A stretch of DNA of 64,000 nt, from contig NZ_BLJI01000007.1 of NCBI RefSeq assembly GCF_017312365.1, positions 100,275 to 164,274 on the forward strand, read 5' to 3'. How positions within the stretch are numbered: position 1 is the first letter of the stretch; the number at the start of each line of letters is the position of its first letter. The position numbers and the translations under genes are program-made. The notes under the pieces were generated by a model. The model did not search any database. It was not told the DNA's origin and was given only the letters and a program-made list of their open reading frames with translations. The stretch is from Chroococcus sp. FPU101. Lineage in GTDB: Bacteria; Cyanobacteriota; Cyanobacteriia; Cyanobacteriales; Microcystaceae. Below are positions 7,596 through 16,389 of the stretch, piece by piece.

Positions 7596-9392
7596 CTATT
7601 CAATCCGTAAATAAAACGGCAGTCTAGTATAAATCCCTTTAGGATCATTAAAACTTTTAAAAATAATCAATTCATCTTTAAGCTTCAAAACATCCTGAGT
7701 TAATTGAGCCGAAGCAGGAGTAAAATCACTAATCTCGGTTCTAAAAAGCCTGTTCAAGAATTTTTCTTCCCAAGTTTTTCGATTAGGATATTCTTCTAGA
7801 CTCCAATTGTTTTCTAATTTTGCAATTTTGACAGTATATTGAATCGCTTCTTCTAAACCGCCAATTTCATCAACTAAACCAATTTTAAGAGCGTCTTGAC
7901 CTGACCAAACTCGCCCTTGTGCAATTTCTCTAACTTTACTTTCGGGTAAATTACGTGATTTGGAAACTTTATTAATAAATAAACTATAAATTTCATTAAC
8001 AAAGTTCTGATAAATTTGTAATTCTTTCTCAGTTTTTGGTCTAACATTGGTACCCAAATCGGCTAATTGTCCAGTTTTTACGCTATCCCAAGTTAAACCA
8101 TTATTATTACCAATCTTTTGGAGATTGAATAAAATTCCAAAAACTCCGATAGAACCCGTAATTGTACTTTTGTCGGCAAAAATCCGTTTACCACCTGTCG
8201 AAATCCAGTAGCCTCCCGAAGCAGCAACATCACCCATCGAAACAATAACAGGTTTTTTCTCGCTTAAACGATTAATTTCCCTAAGAATAACTTCTGAAGC
8301 AGTAGCACTTCCCCCAGGGCTATTAATTCTCAAAATAACTGCTTTTATCTCATCATTATCTCTGAGTTGACGGAGTTCTCGCGCATAACGATCGCCACCG
8401 ACTTCGTTTGCTTCTCCTGCACCATCAACAATTGTGCCATCTGCGTAGAGAACTGCAATTTTGTTAGTATTATTTTCATTGACTGATGTTAAAACACCAT
8501 TCGCATAGCTATCTAAACTAATTTGACGGAAAGATTGATCTTCTTGTTTAGGTTCTCCTGTTATTTCCTTCAATTGGGCTAAAACTTCATCAAAATAAGC
8601 AATTTTATCAACTAATCTCGCTTGTTTTGCTGCTTGTGGTTTGAGGATACCTTGATTATCTGCGATCCCTTGTAGTTGATCTCGATCAATCTGACGACTG
8701 CTGGAAACTTGTGTTAAAAAATCCCCCCAAACACTATCTAATAAAGTTCTAATTTGTTGACGGTTTTCGGGACTCATATTCTGTCGAGTATAAGGTTCAA
8801 CCGCAGATTTAAAATCACCCACTCGTACCACTTGAACACCGACACCAAATCTATCTAAGGCACCTGCATAAAATAGAGGTGCTACACTTAAACCATTAAA
8901 TTCGACGGTTCCCATCGGGTTAATCATGATTTGATCAGCAATTGAACCTAGATAATATTCTTTCTCACTCCATTCCACATCATAAGCTAGGATTTTTTTC
9001 CCCGATTTTTTAAAATCTGCTAAAGCTTGACGAATTTCACTTAAGATGGCATAACCACTTTCATCAATGCCACCTTTACCATAGAGAAAAATCCCTGAAA
9101 TGCGAGAATCTTCTTTTGCTTTGGCGATGCTTTGTAAAACTTGTCGTAGAGTGAGCGAGGTATTATTATTTTGAAAAGCTTGAGCTAGAGATGAAGCAGG
9201 TTCGGTATCTTGTATTGTGGTTGATAAATCAAAGACTAACATCGATTTGTTATCAACTGATGAGCCGTTATTTTGTCCTGATCCCGCAAACAAAAGAGCC
9301 AATATTCCGCCAGTTCCTAAAATAAGTAATAAGAATAGTGCCGCTAAACTTCCCAGACAACTTGCAAAAATTTGTTTTGTGAATTGGCCCAT
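7596..9392 (-). CDS. sppA: Signal peptide peptidase SppA, 67K type
   Basis: At 598 residues this is the long SppA form with two tandem ClpP-like domains. An N-terminal membrane anchor is clear (about residues 10-35). The catalytic lysine of the long form is in GDFKSAVEPYTRQNMSP (about residue 200), and the serine nucleophile is in GDVAASGGYWIS (about residue 392). Membrane-bound SppA digests leftover signal peptides; in cyanobacteria a homologue is linked to thylakoid and phycobilisome acclimation. The gene stands alone on the minus strand, followed by a hairpin terminator shared with MAPEG and preceded by fni in the same direction only 31 bp upstream. Confidence 0.96.
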   Translation of the reverse strand: MGQFTKQIFASCLGSLAALFLLLILGTGGILALLFAGSGQNNGSSVDNKSMLVFDLSTTIQDTEPASSLAQAFQNNNTSLTLRQVLQSIAKAKEDSRISGIFLYGKGGIDESGYAILSEIRQALADFKKSGKKILAYDVEWSEKEYYLGSIADQIMINPMGTVEFNGLSVAPLFYAGALDRFGVGVQVVRVGDFKSAVEPYTRQNMSPENRQQIRTLLDSVWGDFLTQVSSSRQIDRDQLQGIADNQGILKPQAAKQARLVDKIAYFDEVLAQLKEITGEPKQEDQSFRQISLDSYANGVLTSVNENNTNKIAVLYADGTIVDGAGEANEVGGDRYARELRQLRDNDEIKAVILRINSPGGSATASEVILREINRLSEKKPVIVSMGDVAASGGYWISTGGKRIFADKSTITGSIGVFGILFNLQKIGNNNGLTWDSVKTGQLADLGTNVRPKTEKELQIYQNFVNEIYSLFINKVSKSRNLPESKVREIAQGRVWSGQDALKIGLVDEIGGLEEAIQYTVKIAKLENNWSLEEYPNRKTWEEKFLNRLFRTEISDFTPASAQLTQDVLKLKDELIIFKSFNDPKGIYTRLPFYLRIE

Positions 9393-9423
9393 TGCAGTCG
9401 ATCAATAAAGAGTATTGTAATCT

Positions 9424-10452
9424 TTATGTTATCGCTTCTAACACGTTGGAATGTTTAAGATCAGCTAGAGTTTGATTTCCTGTACAAAAAAGAGCCGTTG
9501 TGATTTCCGCACTCAATAGTTGTACTAATTCGTGTAAAGCATCTAATGATTGATCGGCAGCTTGTAAAAAGGGTAACGCTAAACCCGCTAAATCGGCTCC
9601 TAAAGCGATGACTTTTGCCACTTCTAAGCCATTGCGTAACCCACCTGATGCAATCAAGGGAACGGTTGGAAATTGTTGGCGAATTTGGACAATACATTCG
9701 GCTGTCGGTATGCCCCAGTCCCCAAACGTTTCACCTAAGCGACGTTGTAAAGAATATTGCGATCGCTCACTTTCCACTTTAGCCCAAGAGGTTCCCCCCG
9801 CACCTGCAACATCAATCGCTTTGACCCCCGCCTCTAAAAGCTTTTGCGCCATTTTCTGTGAAATTCCATTCCCTACTTCTTTGGCGATTACAGGCACCGA
9901 AATTTTACTGCATAAATTATTAATTTTGTCAAATAATCCTTTAAAATTAGTATCGCCGTTCGGCTGAATACATTCTTGGAGGGGGTTAAAGTGAAGAATC
10001 AGAGCATCAGCTTCGAGTAGTTCGACAATGCGTAAACACTGCTCCAAATCATAAGCGTAATTAAGCTGTACGGCTCCAAGATTGGCAAAAATGAGGGCAT
10101 CTGGAGCAAAGGAGCGCACGGCAAAAGTATCGGCGACCTCTGGCTTTTCGACTAAAACACGCTGTGAACCGACTCCCATCGCTAGTTTATGGGTTTGAGC
10201 GATCGTTGCTAGACGATAATTAATTTCTTTTGCTCTTGCTGTTCCCCCTGTCATCGAAGAAATCAGTAACGGTGCATTAAGCGTTTTACCGAAAAATGTT
10301 GTAGAGATATCGACTTCTTTGAGATCCAATTCTGGAAGACAGCAGTGAGTGAAACGATATTTTTCTAAACCATTGGTTGTTTGATGAAATTGAACATCAT
10401 CTTCTAAACAAATCCGCAAATGATCATCTTTGCGAATCTGGGTATTACTCAT
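9424..10452 (-). CDS. fni: Type 2 isopentenyl-diphosphate delta-isomerase
   Basis: The 342-residue protein has the type 2 enzyme blocks [28 protein letters not shown] (about 60-71), AMGVGSQRV (about 95-103), [17 protein letters not shown] (about 154-170), and [13 protein letters not shown] (about 186-198). The phosphate/FMN loops [10 protein letters not shown] and ASGGLRNG also match. It interconverts IPP and DMAPP using reduced FMN and NADPH, feeding carotenoid, phytol and quinone synthesis. Cyanobacteria use this type. It lies 34 bp downstream of pyrR and 31 bp upstream of sppA, all minus strand, so the three may be co-transcribed. Confidence 0.97.
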   Translation of the reverse strand: MSNTQIRKDDHLRICLEDDVQFHQTTNGLEKYRFTHCCLPELDLKEVDISTTFFGKTLNAPLLISSMTGGTARAKEINYRLATIAQTHKLAMGVGSQRVLVEKPEVADTFAVRSFAPDALIFANLGAVQLNYAYDLEQCLRIVELLEADALILHFNPLQECIQPNGDTNFKGLFDKINNLCSKISVPVIAKEVGNGISQKMAQKLLEAGVKAIDVAGAGGTSWAKVESERSQYSLQRRLGETFGDWGIPTAECIVQIRQQFPTVPLIASGGLRNGLEVAKVIALGADLAGLALPFLQAADQSLDALHELVQLLSAEITTALFCTGNQTLADLKHSNVLEAIT

Positions 10453-10486
10453 ATTGCCTCAGTCATCGCGTCAAACAACACTAATT

Positions 10487-11023
10487 CTAACCTTTTATCA
10501 ACTCCACTGCATCTTTATGATCAACGGATTGAAGATAAACCTTAACCTGTTCTTCTTTAGATGTGGGTAGCATTTTTCCTGTAAAATCAGGATGGATCGG
10601 TAATTCGCGATGTCCTCGATCAACTAAGGTTAGTAGACGAATCACTTCTGGACGACCGTATTCAGTAACAGCGTTTAATGCGGCTCTAATCGTGCGACCT
10701 TTATAAATCACATCATCGACTAAAATCACCGTTTTACCCGTTAGACTCTGAGGAATTTTGCTTTTTTCGGGGGTACGGGTTTTAATGCGATCTAAATCAT
10801 CTCGGTAAAAAGTGATATCAATGGCACCGACGGGAACTTTAACCTGTTCTAGGGTTTCAATTTGATTAGCCAGTAGATGAGCAAGGGGAACGCCTCTTGT
10901 ATAAATTCCCAGTAAGATCAATTGCGACAAATCATCATTTTTTTCAATGATTTCTGACGCAAGACGATTTATAGTTCTACGAATTTCATCGGCTGAGAGG
11001 ATTTGTATCAGTTGTTCTGACAT
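10487..11023 (-). CDS. pyrR: PyrR: pyrimidine regulator / uracil phosphoribosyltransferase
   Basis: The 178-residue protein begins with [18 protein letters not shown], contains [12 protein letters not shown] (about 36-47) and [13 protein letters not shown] (about 66-78), and has the PRPP loop [18 protein letters not shown] (about 97-114). This is PyrR, which makes UMP from uracil and PRPP and, in Firmicutes, attenuates pyr mRNA. No pyr biosynthetic gene or obvious PyrR-binding leader is visible nearby, so in this organism the enzymatic role may matter more. It heads a same-strand run with fni and sppA. Confidence 0.95.
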   Translation of the reverse strand: MSEQLIQILSADEIRRTINRLASEIIEKNDDLSQLILLGIYTRGVPLAHLLANQIETLEQVKVPVGAIDITFYRDDLDRIKTRTPEKSKIPQSLTGKTVILVDDVIYKGRTIRAALNAVTEYGRPEVIRLLTLVDRGHRELPIHPDFTGKMLPTSKEEQVKVYLQSVDHKDAVELIKG

Positions 11024-11096
11024 AGAGGCTGGTTTAGGACAATCAATAGCATCAATCTACTAGATTAACTTGAGTATATACAAAAAATTGTCCCAC

Positions 11097-11123
11097 TAAA
11101 AAAGACGTGTCTTACACACGTCT
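11097..11123 (-). terminator. Rho-independent terminator of the carotenoid protein gene
   Basis: AGACGTGT (11103-11110) pairs with ACACGTCT (11116-11123). On the minus strand the stem is followed by a run of T residues, directly downstream of the helical carotenoid protein gene. Confidence 0.75.
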
Positions 11124-11145
11124 ATGGCCGACTCATGATCACAAA

Positions 11146-11628
11146 TTAGATAGATGCGCCTGCTGCGGGTGCGGAACCTGAGCGATCAACGATCGTTCTT
11201 AAAATTGTAATTTGTTGTTGAAACTCTTCATTTTCGAGGCTGGTTATCCATTGGTCAGCCGTATCGGAAAGTGTATAATCTTCGGGGAATGGTATAATAA
11301 CACCTTCGTCCATGCCTTGCGCTAAAAAATACCAGAAAGCAAGTTTACTATTTGCTCTTAAAGATCCATACTCGCGGGTAATTTCATTAGAAACCCCATT
11401 TAGAATATCACGCTGAATTTGTAATTGTTCTTCTTGCGATTTTTCTTTAACTTGATTATATAATCCACCAGAAATCGCGGATTCAGCAGAACCAGGTGCG
11501 GCGATCGTGATTGAAGTACCCATTTTTTTATAGACGAACCACAATATCGCTAACTGTTCATCTACGCCAAATTGTCTAAAACTGTCGCTTAGTTGATTTG
11601 TATCTTCTGAAATAGGAAAAGAAACCAT
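11146..11628 (-). CDS. Helical carotenoid protein (stand-alone OCP N-terminal domain)
   Basis: The 160-residue protein corresponds to the N-terminal carotenoid-binding domain of orange carotenoid protein only. Matching blocks are VDEQLAILWFVYKKMGTSITIAAPGSAESA (about 24-53), SKLAFWYFLAQGMDEGVIIPFPEDYTLS (about 94-121) and QQITILRTIVDRSG (about 138-151). It ends there, without the C-terminal regulatory domain. Such HCPs bind a ketocarotenoid and, depending on clade, quench phycobilisomes or singlet oxygen. No OCP C-terminal homologue or fluorescence recovery protein gene is close by. A strong terminator follows the gene, so it is probably monocistronic. Confidence 0.93.
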   Translation of the reverse strand: MVSFPISEDTNQLSDSFRQFGVDEQLAILWFVYKKMGTSITIAAPGSAESAISGGLYNQVKEKSQEEQLQIQRDILNGVSNEITREYGSLRANSKLAFWYFLAQGMDEGVIIPFPEDYTLSDTADQWITSLENEEFQQQITILRTIVDRSGSAPAAGASI

Positions 11629-11811
11629 TAGTTATAAACCTCTAAATTCATCAGAACAATTTTTTTAATTGTTATTGATAAATCTTAGTCATGTTATTAA
11701 TTCAAGACATCATACTCTTGACAGAGTTTTCATCAACTTTTTACTCAACTACGATTTATTCCTCAAGACAGAAAAAAAAGTTATAAAAATACAAATTTCG
11801 ACCGATTAAAT

Positions 11812-12150
11812 TCAGATCGCTTCTAAATTAGTCTCTCCCGTTCTAATTCTGACAATTTCTTCAATCGAAGATATAAATATTTTGCCGTCTCCTATTTCTC
11901 CAGTACTGGCACTGATCACTAAAGCTTCTAATAAAGAATTAACTTGATGCTCCTCAACAATAATTTCTAACTTGATTCGATTGACAAAATCGATCATATA
12001 TTCTGCACCTCTGTACAAAACTTCTTGTTTTTTACTTCGACCAAATTGTCGTTGTTCTGAGACAGTCAAACCAATAACCCCCGCATTAACCAAGGTCGTT
12101 TTGACTTCTTCTAGTTTGTGCGATCGGATAATAGCTGTAATTTTCTTCAT
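11812..12150 (-). CDS. PII-family signal protein, atypical paralogue lacking Ser49
   Basis: The 112-residue protein has the full PII fold: MKKITAIIRSHKLEEVKTTL at the N-terminus, the T-loop with YRGAEY, the B-loop TGEIGDGKIFI, and a C-terminal RIRTGETNLEAI. In canonical cyanobacterial GlnB the T-loop reads YRGSEY and Ser49 is phosphorylated; here that residue is alanine, while Tyr51 is kept. The preceding loop (QFGRSKKQEVL) and the core helix (VNSLLEALVISAS) also depart from GlnB. It starts 28 bp after a DUF4388 gene and looks like the last gene of the globin/MglA-like cluster. It is more likely a specialised paralogue than the main nitrogen regulator. Confidence 0.9.
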   Translation of the reverse strand: MKKITAIIRSHKLEEVKTTLVNAGVIGLTVSEQRQFGRSKKQEVLYRGAEYMIDFVNRIKLEIIVEEHQVNSLLEALVISASTGEIGDGKIFISSIEEIVRIRTGETNLEAI

Positions 12151-12178
12151 TACTAGAACATTAAATCTTTTCTTTAGC

Positions 12179-13027
12179 TTACGTCTTTCCCTGTAGGAAA
12201 CTCATTAAATTTTCTAAAAAGGCGGTACTTAAACTACTATTATTGCTGCTCATCCTTTTTGTTTCTTCTATGGGATTAAGATCGAGGGAATTAAGCGACA
12301 GGTTAGGAATAGATGACGTAACCATCATCGGTAATTCTTCAACCAGATCAACGACAATCAAACGGAAGGCAATTTGTTGTATTTTATCAATAGGGATTTG
12401 TAGTTGTTCTGCGATCGCTTTTAGACTAACTTGGCCATCAGTATATTCCCAAACATTCCATTCTGCTTGATTGAGATGAAGCGTCGGTTTACCTTCACTG
12501 CGACTGGTTAAAGCTGAATGAATCTCAGGTAGTTTGTTTTGTAACGCACTCCAATCTTGTAAAGCGCGTAAACCTGCAAGGGTGACTTCTGAACCAAGAC
12601 TACTTAACCCTGTCAGTTCAAGAGAGGGAATAGCAGCATTACTATCAAAAGTAAAATCAGCGTCGGGTAACTCAAATAAAGCACAGACTTGCTGCATGAC
12701 TTGAGTATAAAATAAGAGTTTAAGCTGATCGGCTTGCAAAAGGTTATTTGCTTTGAAATACAATCCCAAGGGTGTTGTTTTTAGCTGTTCAGATGAAATC
12801 GATGGCAGAGAATTAATCCATCCTCGCTTTTGGATTAAAACAAGTAATCCTGTTTCGTCATTGCGATCGCTGGCAGCTACAATACGACCCTGACGGAACC
12901 AGATATAATGTTGTTTTGTTTCTTGATTAAAGGAATTTAGGGTGAGTAACCCCGTTTTTTGTCCTTGTTCAAGGAATTGGAATAGTTCGGGTAAAGAAAA
13001 TTCTGATAATTGTCCTGTAATCAGCAT
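12179..13027 (-). CDS. DUF4388 (PatA N-terminal-like) domain protein
   Basis: The 282-residue protein begins MLITGQLSEFSLPELFQFLEQGQKTG, followed by GLLTL and HYIWFRQGRIVAAS (about 40-53), the DUF4388 pattern found at the N-terminus of PatA-type regulators. A winged-helix-like second half follows (TDGQVSLKAIAEQLQIPIDKIQQIAF, about 193-218). DUF4388 proteins are commonly associated with small GTPase and Roadblock signalling in bacteria. The gene begins 26 bp after the MglA-like GTPase gene and precedes the PII paralogue by 28 bp, so it belongs to the same predicted operon. The exact function is unknown. Confidence 0.85.
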   Translation of the reverse strand: MLITGQLSEFSLPELFQFLEQGQKTGLLTLNSFNQETKQHYIWFRQGRIVAASDRNDETGLLVLIQKRGWINSLPSISSEQLKTTPLGLYFKANNLLQADQLKLLFYTQVMQQVCALFELPDADFTFDSNAAIPSLELTGLSSLGSEVTLAGLRALQDWSALQNKLPEIHSALTSRSEGKPTLHLNQAEWNVWEYTDGQVSLKAIAEQLQIPIDKIQQIAFRLIVVDLVEELPMMVTSSIPNLSLNSLDLNPIEETKRMSSNNSSLSTAFLENLMSFLQGKT

Positions 13028-13053
13028 AATCAGTCACAAATGAAGTTTAAAAA

Positions 13054-13593
13054 CTAAACTAGACACTCAAGCATTAATTGTTTAACCAAAACGATTACTG
13101 CTTGAGCAACTGATCCTGTTTTGGTTGCATTTACTGTAATAATGGGGGGGCGGTTTTTTTCGTTAGTATAACCCAAAGCGATCGCCATATTTTCTGGAAA
13201 CCAGGCCCCTGGACAATCCGTATGTGTTAAACCAATGATCATCGGAATTTTAGCGCGTTGTTCCATAAAATTAATGATGCGACGTGCATAACGAAATTCA
13301 CTGGGACGGTTCGCTGGAATTAGGATCATATAAGCATGGGCTTTACAGATCAGAATATCCCACATAAAATCAAAGCGAGACTGGCCTGGCGTTCCATAAA
13401 GATGCAGAGCCATATTTGGACTAAATTGCAAACGACCAAAGTCAAAAGCAACTGTGGTTTTAGGTTTTAAAAGCTTTGTTTCATCGGTAGCTTGTCGATC
13501 TGTATCTACTACTTCTATTTCGCTTACTGAACGAATAAAAGTCGATTTACCTGCACCTACTGGACCTGTAATCACCAAGCGCATAATCTCCAT
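13054..13593 (-). CDS. MglA-like small GTPase (ATP/GTP-binding protein)
   Basis: The protein opens with MEIMRLVITGPVGAGKSTF, whose GPVGAGKS is a Walker A/G1 loop. It continues with a switch region TTVAFDFGRL, a G3-like HLYGTPGQSRFDFMW, and a G4-like GLTHTDCPG in place of the usual NKxD. I chose the start at 13593 because upstream codons in frame lack homology; ATG at 13584 is equally possible. Such GTPases pair with Roadblock proteins acting as GAPs, as MglA with MglB, and a Roadblock gene lies directly upstream. It sits within a five-gene same-strand cluster. The role, perhaps in polarity, motility or gas-response signalling, is inference. Confidence 0.87.
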   Translation of the reverse strand: MEIMRLVITGPVGAGKSTFIRSVSEIEVVDTDRQATDETKLLKPKTTVAFDFGRLQFSPNMALHLYGTPGQSRFDFMWDILICKAHAYMILIPANRPSEFRYARRIINFMEQRAKIPMIIGLTHTDCPGAWFPENMAIALGYTNEKNRPPIITVNATKTGSVAQAVIVLVKQLMLECLV

Positions 13594-13698
13594 AAATATA
13601 TTATTCTCCCTAGTAATAAACTTATTAAAAAGGAGGAGATGATCAATCATTCATGACACCTCCTCATCTAGATAATCAGGATCTGGCTTAAAGGATAA

Positions 13699-14070
13699 TT
13701 AAACTAAGAGTGTTTTGAGGTCTTCTAAAGCCCGTTTGATTTCTAACATTAAAACACCTTGCTTAACGGCTTTGCTGGCTAGTACCAGAAAAACAGCATC
13801 ATTTCCGCAGCTTGTTAGAACCCCATACCCTTCATTACCTTCGACGTAAATTCGGTCAACGCCACCTCTTGCGAGTTCACTCCCAATTCTTTCACCTAGA
13901 GAAAGCATCGCGGCTGACATCGCGGAAACTCGTTCATCATCCATCCCAGGGGGAAGCGCGGATGCTAGTGAAAGTCCATCAGGAGTGACGACGGCTGCAC
14001 CTTGAACGTCATTGGTTCCAGTAACAAAACCTTGTAAAACATTTGTTAATTTTCCAGTGTTAATACCCAT
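13699..14070 (-). CDS. Roadblock/LC7 domain protein (MglB-like)
   Basis: From the ATG at 14070 (GAGG ribosome site upstream) the product is 123 residues and starts MGINTGKLTNVLQGFVTGTNDVQGAAVVTPDGL. The Roadblock fold continues with SAMSAAMLSLGERIGSELARGG and the strand pair DRIYVEGNEGYGVL and DAVFLVLASK. Roadblock proteins dimerise and act as GTPase-activating partners of MglA-like GTPases. The next gene on the same strand encodes such a GTPase, about 105 bp away. A longer in-frame start at 14178 would overlap the globin gene and add a cysteine-rich stretch without homology, so I rejected it. Confidence 0.9.
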   Translation of the reverse strand: MGINTGKLTNVLQGFVTGTNDVQGAAVVTPDGLSLASALPPGMDDERVSAMSAAMLSLGERIGSELARGGVDRIYVEGNEGYGVLTSCGNDAVFLVLASKAVKQGVLMLEIKRALEDLKTLLV

Positions 14071-14123
14071 AAATACCTCGTTTAGTTCAAAATAATCAAA
14101 AATCAGTTTATGATTGTCAATTG

Positions 14124-14678
14124 CTACACAACAGCAGCATCCGTCGCAATGAGACGACGGAATGATCCTTCTGTCCATCCAGATTCTTTTAAAACAGCTT
14201 TAGAAGAAACTTTAATATAAGCTTGTTCAATAAAGGCTAAATCAATCATGCAAATTTTACTTAGAGCATCTCTTAATTCGTTTCCTTTACTTTCTGCTTG
14301 TAGTTTTTGAGTAATTTCTCTAACAACTGTCGCCATCGCTGGAACGACGTGTTGTGGCCCAATTCCGACCCGTACATGAATTAAACCAATACGCCAGCGA
14401 CGTTCAGCATAATTAGTTCCCCAAGCGTCCATTCCAGTGAACATCTCTTGAAACCATTCTATAAAAGTTTCTCTAAGACGGTGGATTCTGCCATCAGAAG
14501 CATTTAAAATGGAACTCATTTCGGGGTCACGACCGAGATAATCATAAAAACAATTGGTCATTTCTGAGACTACTGTTTTTCCCCAATCAGCATAAAAGTT
14601 TAAGATGGCTTTATCTGAATTGCTAAATAGCATTCGTTGTTCCATCTTTTGCATAAATTCTTGAGGATTTAATGTCAT
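14124..14678 (-). CDS. Protoglobin-like haem sensor protein
   Basis: The 184-residue protein is all-helical and contains FYADWGKTVVSEMTNCFYDYLGRDPEM (about 28-54), HRLRETFIEWFQEMFTG (about 66-82), and RRWRIGLIHVRVGIGPQHVVPAM (about 93-115). The last resembles the proximal-histidine helix of protoglobins and globin-coupled sensors. No output domain is attached, so any signal must pass to a partner. It is the first gene of a same-strand cluster (Roadblock, GTPase, DUF4388, PII-like), with a good AGGAG site before its ATG. A role in oxygen or NO sensing is an inference from the family. Confidence 0.82.
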   Translation of the reverse strand: MTLNPQEFMQKMEQRMLFSNSDKAILNFYADWGKTVVSEMTNCFYDYLGRDPEMSSILNASDGRIHRLRETFIEWFQEMFTGMDAWGTNYAERRWRIGLIHVRVGIGPQHVVPAMATVVREITQKLQAESKGNELRDALSKICMIDLAFIEQAYIKVSSKAVLKESGWTEGSFRRLIATDAAVV

Positions 14679-15174
14679 ATTTTTCTCCTAGCACACAAAC
14701 TAAACTTTTTTTACCTAAGTTGGAGTGACTTAAAGATCTCGGTTTCTCAGGATGGATTTGATAAAGTCCTACAAACGCTAAACACTATACTGTGTTGTAA
14801 CTAACTCTATTTATCCCTAACAAAGTCGCTTATTGTAACCGCATTTATACGGATTTTTTAAGTAGCTTTATGATTAAATTTTTTGCTTAATTAAGAAAAA
14901 TTAATTTATTTATCAAAGTATGATGATTTTTAAAGATGTGTATAAAAATTCAATCCTTAAATTTCTCATTTTGTCATTGTTCCATGTTTAAATCAATCAA
15001 ATCTTAAAAAAATATAGATATTTTCAATTGATGATATGATCAGTTTGTCTAAATTAGTTTATAAATATTTACAATAACTATCTTTTTTATAAAAATGTGT
15101 TGCTAGTTACTGAATTGTTATTTAACTTCATCAATCAAGTTTTAAAAAACAATTAATTTTACCTAAAAAAACTT
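14679..15174. other. AT-rich intergenic region between the globin gene and mscS
   Basis: This 496-bp stretch separates two divergent genes and must contain both promoters. It is very AT-rich with many short A and T runs. I see no ORF, RNA fold or repeat that I could name. Confidence 0.5.
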
Positions 15175-16275
15175 ATGAATCAACAAATAAAAATCGATAA
15201 TTTATTAACATTACTTATTCCACTTAGCATTATTATTAGTAGTTTATTAATTGGAATTTTATTTAAAAGATATTTCTTTGCTCGTTTATTTAAAAGTCGC
15301 ACTCTTCAAGGATGGAAACTTGATACTATTCTCGTTGATCCTCTGCAAAAAATTAGTATTTTTTGGTTTTTGTTGGGAGGTATTTCTCTTTCATTACGAA
15401 CTCTTCCTTTTCAATTAAGTATTATTTTAGTCGCTCAAAAACTTTTATTAGCAACTTTTTTAGGATCATTTACGGTTCTGTTGGCTGAAGTAGCCGTTAC
15501 AATTCTTAGGGTTTATACGACAAAAGATGATGGAATTTCGCCTTTAACAACTCTTTTTGATTTTCTGTTAAAAGTTACTGTTTTTAGTATTGGTTTTTTA
15601 CTCATCTTACAGTCGGTGGGAGTCAGTATAACCCCATTTTTAACGGCTTTTGGAGTTGGTGGCGTATCCATTGGTTTAGCTTTACAAAATACTTTATCTA
15701 ACTTAATGTCTGGGATCAATATTATTACTTCAAAAAAAGTACGTCCAGGAGATTATATCCAACTTAAAACGGGTGAATCTGGTTATGTTAGAGATGTAGA
15801 ATTAAAATATACTATTATTCAAGAAATTACCGAAAATTTAATGGTTATTCCCAATTCTAAAATTATTACTTCAAGTTTTAGAAATTATAGTTTACCTGAT
15901 AAATCAATTATTCTATCTGTTGACCTAGCTATTAGTTATGATAGTGATTTAGAAAAAGTAGAACAAATAACACTTGAAGTAGCTCAAGAAATTCTGAAAA
16001 AATTTAACAATTCTAAAGATAAAATATATTATAAACCTTTTATTCGCTATCAACAATTTGATTATTTTAGTATTAATTTAACAGTCTATCTCAAAATTCG
16101 AGAAGATGAGTTTTTTGAACATATCACCTTAAAACATGAATTTTTAAAAAAGTTACATCAGCAATATAGAGCAGAAAATATTAATGTTCCGTTTCCTTTA
16201 AAATTAGCTTATTTACCTAAATTTAATGATGATATAAATTTTGAGACAGAAGAAGATAATGATGTAATCAATTAA
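15175..16275 (+). CDS. MscS-family small-conductance mechanosensitive channel
   Basis: The 366-residue protein has four or five transmembrane helices in its first 165 residues. It then shows the MscS pore-lining helix and beta domain: FLTAFGVGGVSIGLALQNTLSNLMSGI (about 155-181), KKVRPGDYIQL (about 187-197) and ENLMVIPNSKIITSSFRNYS (about 220-239). The glycine/alanine-rich TM3 and the PN motif are diagnostic. MscS channels release solutes on hypo-osmotic shock. The gene is solitary, with a long AT-rich leader and no co-directional neighbour closer than 114 bp. Confidence 0.95.
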   Translation: MNQQIKIDNLLTLLIPLSIIISSLLIGILFKRYFFARLFKSRTLQGWKLDTILVDPLQKISIFWFLLGGISLSLRTLPFQLSIILVAQKLLLATFLGSFTVLLAEVAVTILRVYTTKDDGISPLTTLFDFLLKVTVFSIGFLLILQSVGVSITPFLTAFGVGGVSIGLALQNTLSNLMSGINIITSKKVRPGDYIQLKTGESGYVRDVELKYTIIQEITENLMVIPNSKIITSSFRNYSLPDKSIILSVDLAISYDSDLEKVEQITLEVAQEILKKFNNSKDKIYYKPFIRYQQFDYFSINLTVYLKIREDEFFEHITLKHEFLKKLHQQYRAENINVPFPLKLAYLPKFNDDINFETEEDNDVIN

Positions 16276-16389
16276 ATTGATGTTCAATTTTTAATTTAGT
16301 TACAATCCAAAAAATAAAATAGCTTGCACACATAGTTACGTTAAAAAAACTGTGTACTATGATAGTGAGTGACCTTTCACTACTAAGCT

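Noticed and set aside
14071..14178. Cysteine-rich N-terminal extension of the Roadblock gene
   Set aside because: It overlaps the globin gene and has no homology; the ATG at 14070 has a good ribosome site.
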